Notes: generated from the sequence alone by a model not told the origin. Positions 34,366 to 47,337 are shown, counted from the first letter of the stretch. The stretch: 64,000 bases of DNA from Paralvinella palmiformis (GCA_025642065.1 JAODUP010000437.1:526001-590000); one strand, 5' to 3'. Program-made: numbers and translations.

Positions 34366-35544
34366 GTTATAATTTCTATTTATACTCATTTCTAACATAT
34401 TTCGAACAAATCATTAATATTTAACAGATATTTATTGTTATAAGTTATTGGTTATTATTGTATTATTTGGGTAAAACATAAAAACACTCTCTTGGAATCA
34501 TACGTGATTCTATTTCATATACGTAAAGGGATACATATAAAACAGATAACTGACATCATATAGAATGGAACATATTACAGCAACCCAGTTAGGTACTGCA
34601 TGATAAATATCTGAACTCCGAGTGAACCTTCGACCAAAAACTATTTTGTGAGAATGAACAGTTCAGGCAAGCTTACAGTTTCATGAAAACTTCCACCAGA
34701 TATATTTCATTTGATTATGAATGGATCTTCATAGTGATTTATTTTGATGCTGACCTGATTGACAGAAGACATAAGAAAAATAATGTCTAATAAAAAGACA
34801 TAATACCATTATATTACAATTGGTTTATTCGTGTTTTTGGTTTTTTGTAATGTAGATTCACGACTTATTGAAGTAGAATCATTTACTGGTTTGAATGTTA
34901 TTTGATAGAGCTGAATGTCCAAAACATATTAGCGAGTTAATCGATGGATCGATTGAGTCAGTAAATGATCGAGTGAGTGAGTGAGTGATCTCACTTTGGA
35001 TATGACTCCTCAGTAAAACAGATATAATATGGCACAGATAGCGGAAATAACGAGAAGATAAAGAAGAACAAAACGATGAAGAAGCCGAAAGACGACCACG
35101 ACAACAATAAAAATCATATAATTTAATTATTAATTATTAATTTTAAACATTTACTTAAACAAATAATTTCCCACACCGAGTAACAAAACTGGAGCAAATA
35201 AAATCCTCGGTACATCGCACAAAATGTGTTGTGGTTGTTTTCCATCGATCAGACTGGCTGAAAGATAGTCTTCCTAGATAAATTAACTAGCGCTGGCTCC
35301 CAGCAACCATTGGGACGTCACTTTGTCACTTAGACCCCAACAAATCCATGTCCTACGATCGTTGTTCTTGATTTAGGTCAAGGTCGTCATTAGTAACTGT
35401 CTCCGGAAATGAAACGTCGAGGTCACTGACTGCCTACTCTTCAAACCGAACTTGTTAGCACTAAGGTTCCCCTACGGATCACCAATTACTACAGAATAGT
35501 CGTCCTATTCGTGACTAGTTCCGATCGAGCCGAACACACACACT

Positions 35545-35550
<6 letters not shown>
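34365..35550. other. No gene seen
   Basis: 34.94-35.0 kb has degenerate GAGT/GATC repeats. 35.2-35.54 kb is GC-richer but has no convincing frame. Confidence 0.4.

Positions 35551-35638
<88 letters not shown>
35551..35638. repeat. (TA)n microsatellite
   Basis: About 88 bases of TA repeat. Confidence 0.95.
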
Positions 35639-35639
<1 letters not shown>

Positions 35640-35642
<3 letters not shown>

Positions 35643-36224
35643 CTCCTCAAATCGAACTGTGCCTCTAACTAACTAAACTCAAAGAAAAGAGAGACAACAA
35701 CTGTATTTTTATATACAATCCCAGGAATATACATGAAATAAAGCGATCGCATATGAAAAGCAATATTAGATTACCGTTGTTAATCATAAACGTCATCTTT
35801 CTAAGTTGAGATTTAATAATCTATTCAAATGTTCAAACTTTGATATACTTCGATGCGCACATAATTTTAAAACACATTAAACAGTGGGAAAATGATCAAA
35901 ATATTATTTGTATCAGATTTTGCATATCATTGCTCGTATAGTCGAAGACTGTGTCGTGAGTTTATTAACTAGAATTGTAGAGAAATGATACGAATTTGAC
36001 CTTAAAGGTGGCATTAACGGATTACTTTTATTTGCCTATTTAAAACAGCACCAGTGAAATATTCGCTATGGAAATAACTTTATTTCTTCCCAAAATCTAG
36101 TATAAGGACACGTGAAATTAAACTACCAGGCAAACCAGCTGATGTCCATCGAAATGCCACGCCATATAATCAGATACTAGTATAGGTAGTTGTGTGTCGG
36201 GTCAAATCATATGGTGACTGTCCA
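35640..36224. other. No gene seen
   Basis: A+T-rich unique sequence. Confidence 0.4.
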
Positions 36225-36492
36225 TTTAACGTTGTAGACCCACCCCCCACACTTTGTGGAACAGGTTACCGGTGGATATTAGAAATGCGTCATCTCTTGA
36301 AAAGTTTAAATCTGTTCTGAAACTTCACTTTTTCAAATTGCTTTCAATGATCAATAATGCTTATCATTCAAATCTGTAATTGGGTTTCACAGACAAATTA
36401 CTTGGGATACTATTATAGGGCGTCTTTAAATGACTCCTGGTAGTAATGACGCGTTATTTTAAGTATACTACTACTACTACTACTACTACTGC

Positions 36493-36545
<53 letters not shown>

Positions 36546-36655
36546 CTATTATATATTCATTACTAGGTAAAAGTTTTGCAGTACTTCCTTCAGAAATGTG
36601 CTATATTAGGTTATGTTTGAACCTTCATTCGTTGATTATAATTACTATTTTATGA
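36225..36655 (+). mobile_element. 3' end of a non-LTR retrotransposon (LINE)
   Basis: The frame reads TLWNRLPVDIRNASSLEKFK, then SVLKLHFFKL, and stops near 36379. LWNxLPxxIRxxxSLxxFKxxLK is the usual extreme C-terminus of LINE polymerases. A short 3' UTR and a (CTA)n/(AAT)n tract (about 36465-36545) follow. The element is 5'-truncated. A 69-codon frame at 36446-36655 is the repeat tail. Confidence 0.75.
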
Positions 36656-36679
36656 ATAATTGAAAGAATTAATACCTAT

Positions 36680-36855
36680 TTGATTGATCAATTGATTGAT
36701 TGAGTGTGAGTGAGTGGAATATTGAGTGGGTGAGAGAGTGACTGTATGATTGAGTGAGAGGTTAACTGATTGATGTAGTTAATTGGTGATTGGGTGAGTG
36801 TCTGAGTGACCGAGTGAGTGTATGAGTGAGTGTGTGAGTTAGTAAGTGACTAAGT
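36680..36855. repeat. Degenerate GAGT/GATT tetranucleotide repeat
   Basis: Many imperfect GAGTGA and GATTGA units on the plus strand. Confidence 0.7.
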
Positions 36856-36859
36856 TGTA

Positions 36860-39440
36860 TACCCTCTCTGCTTGGGTCATTTGGAATAGATAGATGGAGA
36901 TTTCCTAGGATGTGATTTGATGAATCTTCTTTAAGACCAAGGTAACATAGGCAAAAATATAAAAATAAAAATAACGATAATAGTTATATAAAATGTATAA
37001 TAAATATATATGAATGATGTTTTCCAATTTCGATATTTACAACTGTAGAAATGAACATAATAGATATACTGTTTACATAATACAGGAAATGACAAAGTTG
37101 CATAATACTATAAAACTGGTCTTAGGAGAAATTCCTACGATCACCTTTGGTAGTCTTTGAAAACACAGCAGTCTTTAAATGCAAGATCTGATCTTGTGTT
37201 TACTAGATAATTATAAGATCCCAAAATAAAACTAAACACATCGGAAATATACAAGAGCTACTAATTTTGTTTCGCAATTGTGATGTGTGAGAAGCCATTA
37301 ACATATGATCAGTATTGTGCTGTATTAAGACACACCGACGCACCGACTACAGACGTTTCGGTGTGGCTGACTTATGGTTCTTCAATGAATGTCAGATTGA
37401 AGAATTGAGAGGTGCGAAAAATATACGGCCATGAAACCACAACAGTCACTTAAGACAAGTTAATTTCCTTCGGAAATGGAACATTAGGCCACAACAGGTA
37501 GTCATCTAGTGTAGAACATAGGTGGTAATTTAATACAGGTTTCCTTATAATGAATTAATACGGATACATTTGGGGACTCCTTTCTTCTAGTCTTTTTATA
37601 CAGGTGATCTCTTAAGACAGTTGGTCATAGGTACATCTTTTACTGTATTGGACAGGTTATGCTCTGCTGTACCCAAACATGCAGGGTTGGATCCACAATT
37701 TGCATAACCAAGTTAGTAAAAATTGTTATAACGGAAAGTTCTTTCTTTTATCGCAAGCTATATTTGGCATTTCTCCATGCAAATATTCCACAAGTTAGTT
37801 ACAGTTGAATAATAAAGCATAAAAGGTGCATAAAAATGCGTTGAGACGAGATTATTTAATTTAATTTATAGTGAAAACAGCTGACATTTCATTCATAACA
37901 GAAATTCATCTCTTTTCATGCATATACTTTTGCAATTGGTACCGTGTGACAATACCATACCATTACTGTCAGATAATGATTAGAAAGGTGGTCGGAATTA
38001 GTCGCAAATTCTATCAGGAAATACCTAATTTTGCTTTCATTCAAAGAAACCTTATTCACACTGTATCTAACCTTATATATGCATGCTTAGATACACTATT
38101 TTACGTATTCTTAGAAATGTAATGACACCATACTAAGGAAACATTTGGGATAATAATACACACGAGAAGGACCTACTTGTATGTGGCAAATTCATAAGAA
38201 AATAGTCATTTTATTTGCTACAACTCTCTCACAAAATCCAGGTAAAGTCAGCTGAAAGTTTGTTAAGGTAATTGATGTACCAGAGCTGATCTAACGAAAT
38301 TGATCGAATATTTTGGAATAAGATGGTACCGGTGATGATAAAATATGTTTTTATTATCTAACAAAATATTATTTTCTAGTATGCATTGCTCTTTAAATTA
38401 TTTGAGAAAAATATGATATCAATCTCATTGGGCCATACCAGAATCAGATTTGCATTTGCCACATATACCCGTTTCAGGTGTGAGTTTTACAATATAATCA
38501 TCAAGGTCAAAAACGAGGTCGAAGTTTTTGACGAATGACTTGATAGATATATCATTTACACTACAACAAAATGTTGCTTCGAACTTATTTATTACACTAC
38601 TATTCCATCAAAAACGTGTAATGAGTGTCATGCCTGGACAGAGAGCGAGAAAAAGCTTCTTTTTACATTTTGTGGCTAACATTGCACCAAATGTTGCTAG
38701 ATAATTAATAAATGTTTTGTTTTCCAAGCTAAAATGTTTATAAAATCCGCCCGGTTTACTATTTATTTTATTCTATACAAATTCGATAACAAGCAATATT
38801 TGTTTTACACCTTAACTTAAGCTGTTCTATATCATTTTGATATCAAATGTACATCTATTTCTGAACAAATTGGATAATTATCGGATAATTTAACAAAGGT
38901 ATAATTATACAATGGAATGAACCAGATGTGTGCATATTTGGAACATGAGGATAATAATACATTGGGAAGAACTATAATGCCTCAATGGTATTCTGAGTTC
39001 ACTGAACCAACGGCATAATAGAGGGCATTTTGATCATGTTCCAACCATTTCCACAACTCTCATTAAACATGGATTTAAAGTATTTCCAATACACATCTCA
39101 TAAAGGTTTCATAACTACACTTTGTAAGCCAACCATTTATTTTGGTGTAAATCGCACTAAATCGCACCTTACAGGACGTAGTCACATTAATCAGTAGTGT
39201 GAAGATCGATTATCCTGAACTAAAGTGTCGGGGTTGCATTCCCTCAGTGACGTATTGGATTCACACTATCAGGATTGTAATCGTCAAATAACCCTCAATC
39301 AATTAAATCCGACATTTAACGCTAACAGTTAACACCGCTATTACTTTATATATGTCAAGGTCTAATAACATGAAATAATAACGTGGTTAGACAAATCATC
39401 TGGATCCTACCCTATACAACACCCAACTCTTTATATAGTA
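36860..39440. other. No supported gene
   Basis: An 83-codon frame at 37871-38122 begins after a TTTATAG acceptor-like site but has no recognisable features. A small inverted repeat (GTCAAAAAC...GTTTTTGAC) is near 38507-38531. Confidence 0.35.
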
Positions 39441-39454
39441 GTAACAAAGTATAG

Positions 39455-39755
39455 TCGCCTGAAACAAGTGTGGTATGAGTTTATACCTGAATATTAATCA
39501 TACCACACCTGATACAAGTAGGGTATGGCTTAGGCCTGCCCATTAACCATACAACACCTGATACAAGTGTGGTCTGGTATGGTTTAGGCCAGACCATTAA
39601 CCATACTACATCTGATTCCAGCGTGTTATAGTTGAGGCCTGAATAGTAATCATACCACAGCTGATATAAGTGTGGTATGGTTTAGGCCTGGCCATTAACC
39701 ATACTACACTTGATACAGGTCATGTATGGTTTATGCCTGGCCATTACGATGTTAT
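39455..39755. repeat. 49-bp minisatellite with two hairpins per unit
   Basis: About six units, registered on GATACAAG-type cores at about 39462, 39511, 39560, 39614, 39663 and 39712 (one 54-base unit). Each unit holds ATACCACA-(11)-TGTGGTAT and GGTATGGTT...AACCATAC inverted pairs, with AGGCCTGGCC between. Confidence 0.9.
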
Positions 39756-39759
39756 CTGC

Positions 39760-41105
39760 AACGTGATAATCAGCTATTAATATTTGCTTATATAAATAAA
39801 GCTTGTTGCTAAGGACGCATTTCATTAGAATATCAGGTTTAGAAAGATTAGTTACTTAGTTATGATCTATGGGAATAATAATTTGGTATTTAACTCGGTA
39901 ACTACTCGCTTGGACATACTGATAAGGATAAAAGGTTAAATATAAGAGTTGTCGAAGAAGATGAGAGATACCCTTGAATAAATTAATAATCTTTCTGTTT
40001 TAAGAATAATGTATTATGAAATGAATTCCAGATGTTCATGTAATATTGGCGATCTATAATGAAATCAGCGATACTACAAATCCTCAGCATATTATATTTA
40101 AATTTCTACGCAGTTATTTAAATATTTTACATTCACACATACCAGTTTCATGTTGTTTATATTTTGTTGTTAAAACCATTTTCAAAGAGTGTGTCATCTA
40201 ATATTCAGCATATGGACTCTGCCTCAGGTATTGAAAACCCAAAGATGGTGTGGTTCCAATTCTAGGTGGTGCAACCACGAATTTTATTTTAAAATGCACT
40301 GTAGTAATAATTAGCATTATGTAACAAGAAATGATCATTTAAATATACTTAATTCTCACATTATACTGCATAAACTTCAGTGCGTATTAATTAAGTACAA
40401 AATAATGAAATTATTACACATTTAACATGTTAATGACATAGGTGATGTGTATTTTATTTCACTACGTTACTTCTAGATATTCCATGTCCTCTACGTTTAA
40501 TGTGTATAAAGTGAAGCAAACGATATTTGCTTTTATTAATGGATACTACGTCTCTAATACTTAATTTAGAACTTCGTTTGCTTTGAAACAGAAACAACAA
40601 CGGAACAGGTATCTTAAATCAGCTTGCTTTTGTTCACCCTTTAACACGTGTGTACTGAATGTCTGTACGATGAAAACCATTTTCGTGATCAAAAGATTTC
40701 TTTTTTTAAACTGAACTATTATAAGTGGCATGCAACCTTTAATTTCAGATTATGCAAATTATTTAATTGACTATGAAAACAATTTCCTGTAGATTTAAGC
40801 AACTGACGTGTAGCCAATAACCAGACAACGTCTGATTTCAGTGTTTTTATCTTCCTGTTTATTACATATTTTCGTTCCCATGCCATTCCCCTGGTTTAAA
40901 CTTATTAGCATATACCTGGAATTCTATTCTTAATTGATTAGGATTCGTAGATGTCTAGAAACAAATAGCGTGTCGTCTTTATGCGTGTATGTTCTTGGAT
41001 TTCTTATCAATATAGTACACGTTATATTGTGTCCATATCGTCGGGTAGTTTATTGACTGAATCTACAGATGGCGTCAAACAGTTTTAATACTATATTTTA
41101 ACATA
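39760..41105. other. No gene seen
   Basis: Unique A+T-rich sequence. Confidence 0.4.
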
Positions 41106-41107
41106 GA

Positions 41108-41199
<92 letters not shown>

Positions 41200-41210
41200 T
41201 TGTGTGTGTG
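41108..41210. repeat. (TA)n/(TG)n microsatellite
   Basis: TA run followed by TG run. Confidence 0.95.
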
Positions 41211-41923
41211 TTGCAACTGTTGTTATTATTATTAATATGATATTAATTAAAGAATGAACGATTCGTTCCTGTTACCATATCACTACATGATTCTTCTTTC
41301 ACTCTCTTCAATTATAGATGAGTTATTCTATATTATCTAAAAGTCACATCAGAGATCTATCAAACAACAGTTTCTTATATATCACCGTAACTATGTATAT
41401 TATTCACAAACTAGATTTCTTTCGTGGTATCAAAGCATTTCATATACCTATGGTTCTCCACTATCATGATATTTATAATATTTCAGGTGTATTTTATAGG
41501 AATAATCTTGCTTAGAACGTTTCTTCCTTAAAAGAAAACGTGTTCTTGCAGTTTTCGGAAATGCGAAATCCCTTTCCTTCATTTAGGCTACCTTATTATT
41601 TCCTGTCTGCCTTATCACTAATATTCCCACTGATACGTTCCTAACATTTCATCTTCCTATAAGACAAATTGACGAGTCCATTAAATGACACCCAGCTACC
41701 GCCTATCATCTGGGATGCGCTTTTACACATTCACATCACAAACTGTCATATCCATATTGCGTCCATGGTGGTTCCTATATAAAGACTAATTAAGATGAAC
41801 ATATCAGCCAAAAATATAGAGAAGCCAACTTTAGATTATTACCTATTTTGTTTGATAATCATCTTAACATATATTGAACAACGCAAAGACTCAACCGAAA
41901 CTAATTAATTATTGTTACATTGT

Positions 41924-41925
<2 letters not shown>
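41211..41925. other. No supported gene
   Basis: A 65-codon frame at 41318-41515 lacks features. Exon-2 remnants of the 42-kb pseudogene could extend here but were not recognised. Confidence 0.35.
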
Positions 41926-41984
<59 letters not shown>

Positions 41985-41986
<2 letters not shown>

Positions 41987-42178
41987 AATCTTTGAATACA
42001 ATCTTCACTCGGTGTCTTGTTGCACTAAGTGTAGTGTTCGTAAGTTTGGCAAATCTTTCTTTTTTAGACATGTATTACACGTTGTATTTTGTGATACTAA
42101 ATGCCTGAAATTCCTTATATAAAAGCACAACATTACTGAAACAAATTAATTAAATGAATAGTCACAGATTTACAGTGG

Positions 42179-42277
<99 letters not shown>

Positions 42278-42394
42278 AACACACATACATTTTAAACGTT
42301 TAAACATAACCACTGGTTTACTTTCAACGTTCAAAATACACAAACTAATGATCATAAACAATGTGAAAAAACTGAACTGATTTTCTCTCATCAT
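41985..42394 (-). pseudogene. Broken paralogue of the 55-kb gene with signal-peptide exon
   Basis: Exon 1 (42394-42314) has a clear signal peptide: MMRENQ, then FSFFTLFMIISLCIL, then NVESKP, aligning with the NVDGKS end of the 55-kb gene. The homologous donor is GTGGTT rather than GTAAGT, so it is weakened. A (TG)n-rich intron follows, as in the 55-kb gene, then an acceptor GTTTCAG at 42138-42136. Exon 2 encodes KERFAKLTNT and HRVKIVFKDW, close to DRFAKLTNT and RRVKIVRKW of the intact gene. An in-frame TAA lies at 42077-42075, and a (TA)n tract (about 41930-41983) replaces the coding sequence just where the cysteine loop should follow. The N-terminal half of exon 2 is mostly missing. I read this as dead. 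Confidence 0.7.
42178..42285. repeat. (TC)n/(AC)n microsatellite in the intron of the 42-kb pseudogene
   Basis: On the minus strand this is a TG run starting shortly after the donor, as in the 55-kb gene. Confidence 0.95.
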
Positions 42395-42999
42395 GTTACA
42401 AAGTTTACTATTAAGATGTCCATAGGATATACTGTCACATATCTCGTCATATAAAAGACTTAGTTAACAATCGACTAAATCCGTATCATATCTCTTTTAT
42501 TGTGTTATAGGAAACATATTTCTGTATTAGGTTAAATCCTTTATCCATGTCAATTGCTCATCCGGATGTGTTAACTACCTTGATGTTGCTACAATAACTA
42601 TACCGCTCGTTTAGCAGTGAACTATTACAATTCATTTAGTAATGTCGTGAATAACATTTCATATAATATATGTTATAAGCCAGAACAATTTCAGATATCC
42701 CAGGCGAATAATTGGTCCATATATGAATACATCACACATATATGGCATATGTATAGGTAATTGCTTTTGTATTTACTGCGGATTTGTTATGTTATTGTTT
42801 CCCAAACGTTTCTTCAATTATAGTTGGTTAGCCAAAATGGTCGAGCCATTTCGTGGCATTCTAGTTAGTTATTCAACCTGAACTAATCTCACGTACAGCG
42901 TTCACATTCTTTCAGATGGTTCACGATATGTGTCGGTATCATAATGGTACGCATTTTAAACTTTTGCTAGCCTCCCATCCTTATTGTCCTACTGACATC

Positions 43000-43170
43000 A
43001 ATTTAGTTTTGGCATTAGTCTTTAAACAAGGCCACCACAACTCTCCGCTGACTGCTTCTGACGGAGTCCCACCAATTGACGTCTTCTACAGGGTGTGTAG
43101 CCGATAGTAATGATGTTCTACACATCAGGCTGGCCGGGTTCGCCTGAAGATAAACACCGTGTCGTATGGA
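43000..43170 (-). promoter_or_regulatory. Conserved upstream block of the 42-kb pseudogene, TATA box degraded
   Basis: On the minus strand this matches the 56.5-kb block through the GTCAATTGGTGGGACTCCG part and the following GACTAATGCCAAAAC part. At the TATA position it reads CCTGTAGAAG, so the TATA box is lost. It lies about 0.7 kb upstream of the signal-peptide exon. An apparent 63-codon plus-strand frame across 42916-43107 is antisense to this block and is not a gene. Confidence 0.45.
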
Positions 43171-43316
43171 GGCTGGATAGGTTTATGGCATAGACTGTGT
43201 GCTGGTGGTTTGTAGCTAACTGTTATGGTAATCCTTTAGCATATGACCCTTGGTTAGTTTCTAGTTGTCCTCATTTCCTCTATCTCTTTGCTACCGTTTG
43301 TTCTGACCTGTAATTG

Positions 43317-43317
<1 letters not shown>

Positions 43318-43391
<74 letters not shown>

Positions 43392-43565
43392 TAGATAGAT
43401 AGATAGATAGATAAAATAAATATATATAGATGGATAGCTATCTAGTTAACTAGGTAGATAGACATATATATGTATTTGTGCGTGTGTATGTATATGTGTG
43501 TGTATATGTTTAAGTGTGTTTGTATGTGTTTGTGTGTATGTATAAGTGTATGAATGTGTGTGTGC

Positions 43566-43602
<37 letters not shown>

Positions 43603-43605
43603 TAC

Positions 43606-43661
<56 letters not shown>

Positions 43662-43670
43662 GTGTGTGCA
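43318..43670. repeat. (TA)n, (GA)n, (TAGA)n and (TG)n compound microsatellite
   Basis: TA then GA to 43388, GATA units, TG-rich sequence, and two TA tracts to about 43655. Confidence 0.9.
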
Positions 43671-43679
43671 CATGTTGCT

Positions 43680-44199
43680 AATTTAAGTGAAATATTAATA
43701 TCTCAGGACTAGGAAAACCAGAATAATGAAGGCAAAGGAACCACCGAAATAAACCAAGTAAAACGAGACACGTTACAGAAAACAGAACCAAACGGTTGGC
43801 TGATAGTAAGACTTCATCTAGATATGATGCTGCTGTTTATTAATCTAAATAAACCAAAACAGAACAATAAACTGTGACATTTATCTCCGTTCGCAGAGAT
43901 CAGAACAAATAGTTAATAATAATCACTGATACTATTACACGCTGTCTTCCTGGCTTCGGTTTTTGCGATAACATATGATATGATTTCTGTGCTGATAATA
44001 TGAGAGATGCAGGAATAAGTCTGTCTGACGTCATTCATCTGAAATGCCCAAGCGCTAAATATAGGAAGTGATGAAAGGCAGATATTTAATAACAAATAGT
44101 TCGTTCAACCCCACTACGTCACGGTGAATGATAATTATGGATATATTAATTTGTAAAATGCCCAGGAAGACAGTGTCCTACTGTATTAATGTTACGAGT
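43680..44199. other. No gene seen
   Basis: A 60-codon minus frame at 43913-44095 has no support. Confidence 0.35.
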
Positions 44200-44218
44200 T
44201 TGAACACCGGCTCTAATG

Positions 44219-44411
44219 GTGCCTCCGTAGTCTAATTGGTAGCGCGTTGGGCCACATATCACTACCACCCGGTTTCGAATATCGGAGTGCGCATATCCGA
44301 AGGGTGTTTCATCTTTGACTTCGCCTCATTACCTCTGGAGGTCGCTCGGCCCATTTAGCCTACCATGTGCACAAACGTGGCCGTAAAACACCGATCAGTA
44401 TCATCATCATC
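44219..44411 (+). mobile_element. SINE S1, near full length, with target duplication
   Basis: Head GCCTCCGTAGTCTAATTGG, B-box GGTTTCGAATATC, body and (ATC)n tail. TTGAACACCGGCTCTAATG (44200-44218) and TTGAACATCAGCTCTAACA (44412-44430) are diverged target duplications. Confidence 0.85.
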
Positions 44412-44439
44412 TTGAACATCAGCTCTAACATTTAACAAA

Positions 44440-45020
44440 TCGAAGTACTATTAAATTTAAATACATCTGTAGGGGAACATCCCATTGGTTCAGTCGTATA
44501 TTTCATAGTAATTTGAATAGGCAATAAAATAACAAATCTTGGTTCCATCCTAGCAATTTATATTTCATTAAATTTATATGTGACAATAATAGCAATCCCA
44601 GACATTTTGAACTAGTAAGAAATATTTCTCATATTTAGAGTGCACATTTTAATAACTTTACAATGGACTATTTACTAAATTATATATTTAAGAATTAGGA
44701 GCTAACAGTAAAGTACAATTCTACTGATGAAATCTAGTATCTTCTTTTCCGTAATGGATTATTAATAGCAAATTATCGATCACTACTAAATTATGTGTGA
44801 TAATGACAGGTGAGATTTCATAATTTACAATTAATGGTGCATTGTAACAGATGCTGTCAAATATTGATCTCTTTCAATATCAAATCAGTAATAAAATTTC
44901 CCGTTTTCATCATTTTACACTGATATCTACTTTGAACGATTGTCATGGATATTCAAAAGCGATTTATAATTAGCACACTGTCGTAAATTTGAGCAACCAC
45001 AATTTTAAAATGTGAACAGT
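44440..45020. other. No gene seen
   Basis: A+T-rich unique sequence. Confidence 0.4.
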
Positions 45021-45026
45021 TTTACA

Positions 45027-45263
45027 GGTGAATTCATATTATGCACATTATCACTCACACATAAATCACCTAATACGTCTGACATCTTATCGGAAATGGT
45101 ACATAGCAGCGTACATAAGAGCTGTATAACTTGTACTCCGTTGTTTACGAGAATTAAATAATCTGGTACTCTGGCTGGCTTCATTCCAGCGTCCATTAAC
45201 GGAACGGCGCGGGGTTTTATGGCCTTCTCAGATAGCGTCATATTTGGGTAGAATCTCCGCAGC
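45027..45263 (-). other. Candidate internal exon, unknown protein
   Basis: The frame runs from an acceptor-like TGATATGTAG through LRRFYPNMTLSEKAIKPRAV, VPDYLILVNNGVQVIQLLCT, ISDKMSDVLGDLCVSDNVHN to a GTAAAA donor-like site. The amino-acid composition looks protein-like and less A+T-biased. No domain recognised and no neighbouring exons found, so it is weak. Confidence 0.3.
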
Positions 45264-45555
45264 TACATATCATACAAATGCTATCAGAAATAAGGTAAGC
45301 CTTGGTGGCAATATGGCAAGCTATTATTTATGAAAGAATAATAAATCTTTTGAATTCATACTGATTACTCGGCATATTTTTCGTACCATATTGAATGACG
45401 AAATATGTAATAGTCCATGGTTCCAAAACAAAGTGAACTTTATCCAATAACCTCTCATTAAGATATATAACTTATATTTATTTCTCCAAAATTGAGTATT
45501 TAAAACAAAGATCTCATAATATGACAAAAAGAAATAACCCCCATCAGCATTAAAG

Positions 45556-45752
45556 ATGGCGTCTCCGTCATCTAGCGGTAGCGTGTTGGACCACAGATTA
45601 CTATCACCCGTGTTCGAATCTCGACGCGAGGGTATATCTGTAGGTTATTTCTTCTTTGACTTCGCCTCATTACCTTTGGAGGTCGCTCGGCCCATTTAGC
45701 CTACTTTGTGCACAAAAGTGGCCGTAAAACATCAATCATCATCATCATCATT
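45556..45752 (+). mobile_element. SINE S1, full length, with exact 12-bp target duplication
   Basis: Begins ATGGCGTCTCCGTCATCTAG, B-box GTGTTCGAATCTC, body, (CAT)n tail. TCAGCATTAAAG flanks it at 45544-45555 and 45753-45764. This is the youngest-looking copy. Confidence 0.9.
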
Positions 45753-45899
45753 TCAGCATTAAAGCAATTATGTGATGATTGTAATAATAGTTACACTTTT
45801 ATTGCCATTATTAGTCACTCTATCACGCATATCTTACAAGTTATACATATATTAAGCGTTTAGCGATGTATAAGTTTATGTTTTAACGAATCACTTTGA

Positions 45900-46200
45900 G
45901 CTGGCCACCAGGTGGACAATTAATCATCCAGCGGAAGGTGTACGCATGCTCAGTGTTGGCAAGCAGAGAGCCCTGACGTGACACACATCAGCGGGAATAA
46001 AACTGTACCAAAATACACACATGTTGATGACGTCAGTACACAACTCTGGCTTCCGGGATTTGACGAGTTTAAACGAACAGAACCGAATGTTCATAAAGAT
46101 GCCCTATTTGACACTTGATTGCTGATCGGGATGTAGATTTTCGCATACGCGCAATACGAAGATTCACGCACAGTAACCTCATTAGCGTTAAATAAAATCA
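45900..46200. other. GC-richer island with cAMP-response-like sites
   Basis: The palindrome TGACGTCA is at 46028-46035, and CTGACGTGAC near 45973. Several CpG dinucleotides (GCATACGCGCAAT). It may be regulatory; no gene is anchored to it except the weak exon at 45.0-45.26 kb. Confidence 0.25.
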
Positions 46201-46455
46201 CAATATTTATCAAGTGAAGGCATACGATCGCTAGAAATAGTCCTATCCACAGTTATTATAAGAAACTGTATATTTACTAGTATCACAGAAACAAAGATTC
46301 TAACCAAAGAATCGTATTAAGAATTATTTATATATTAGACAATGTGTCACTGCGTGAAAAATATTTTATCTTTTAGATACACCTTGACTAAACTAATAAC
46401 AATTTAATTAGTAACACGAAATATTACTTGCTCTGAGTACCATTATATGTCAGTC

Positions 46456-46735
46456 GCGCCGTGATAGCGCAGTTTGTTAGAGCGTAGGACTTGTAGCCGA
46501 ACGGTCGCGGGTTCGAGGCTCAGTGAGCTGCAATGCCGTCATGTGGCGACGGGTTCGCTCATCAAAAAAAAAAATGAGTACCTGACAGAACGCGATGGCT
46601 ATGCGTTTCAGTAATGCTCTGCGCCTATAATGGAGGCATGCGTTATATGCTCCCTTGGGAGTTGAGATGTGTGCTGAGTGGAAACAGATATGAGTCAGGG
46701 ATAATATTATCGTAAGCTGAATAGGGAGCTGAATA
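46456..46735 (+). mobile_element. tRNA-headed SINE, family S3
   Basis: Head CGTGATAGCGCAGTTTGTTA, B-box GCGGGTTCGAGGC, then a body (CATGTGGCGACGGG, a run of A, GAACGCGATGGCTATGCG, CTCCCTTGGGAGTTGAGATG). The head does not fold as a complete tRNA because the anticodon stem does not pair. The 88-codon minus frame here is part of the element. Confidence 0.7.
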
Positions 46736-46954
46736 AATGTCACATGTTATTATTTATCTGTCGAGTAATACTTTTGTTATTAATTATATTTTCGGAATAA
46801 TTAGGTTTTATGATTGTAGTCTGTATTAAGAATATATATGTTTACGAAATCTAACTTAACTTTTAAATACTACTTCCTTTATTAATAATTTGACCATAGC
46901 AAACACAATCGAGCATGCTAACGTGCTCTACATAACTTCCGTTTTGACTTAATA

Positions 46955-47045
46955 ATAATATTAATAATAATAATAATAATTGTAATGTTTATATAGCGCC
47001 CTATTCAGGTAGAAGCTGCGCTAAGGCGCTTTACAATGTTGTTTA
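46955..47045 (+). mobile_element. Short element fragment ending in GCGCTTTACAA
   Basis: (AAT)n, then TTTATATAGCGCCC and GCGCTAAGGCGCTTTACAA, a sequence type common near the ends of animal SINEs and other elements. Confidence 0.4.
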
Positions 47046-47337
47046 CAATATTTAATAACTTTTTAGTTGGAATGTTATGAAATATATAAATGTTCATTGC
47101 AATTCTGATTAATCGAAAATTGCTTAAAATATCATGGTAACAATGTTACGTATGTGCACGTGATTAATTACGTGTGTCCAGTTTTATGTATCTGTATTAT
47201 GCATTACGTATGCACACTCGAGCGAGAGACTGAAAATATTTATGAATTCCTAATATGGTGGAAATATAAAAATATATAAATATATGGAAGTATATCGATC
47301 AACTAATTTCTTTGAACATGTTCTGCATATTACTAGA

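Noticed and set aside
37871..38122. 83-codon plus frame
   Set aside because: Starts at GTG, has no recognised features, and an acceptor-like site alone is not enough.
42916..43107. 63-codon plus frame
   Set aside because: Antisense to the conserved upstream block of the 42-kb pseudogene.
46477..46743. 88-codon minus frame
   Set aside because: Antisense to SINE S3.
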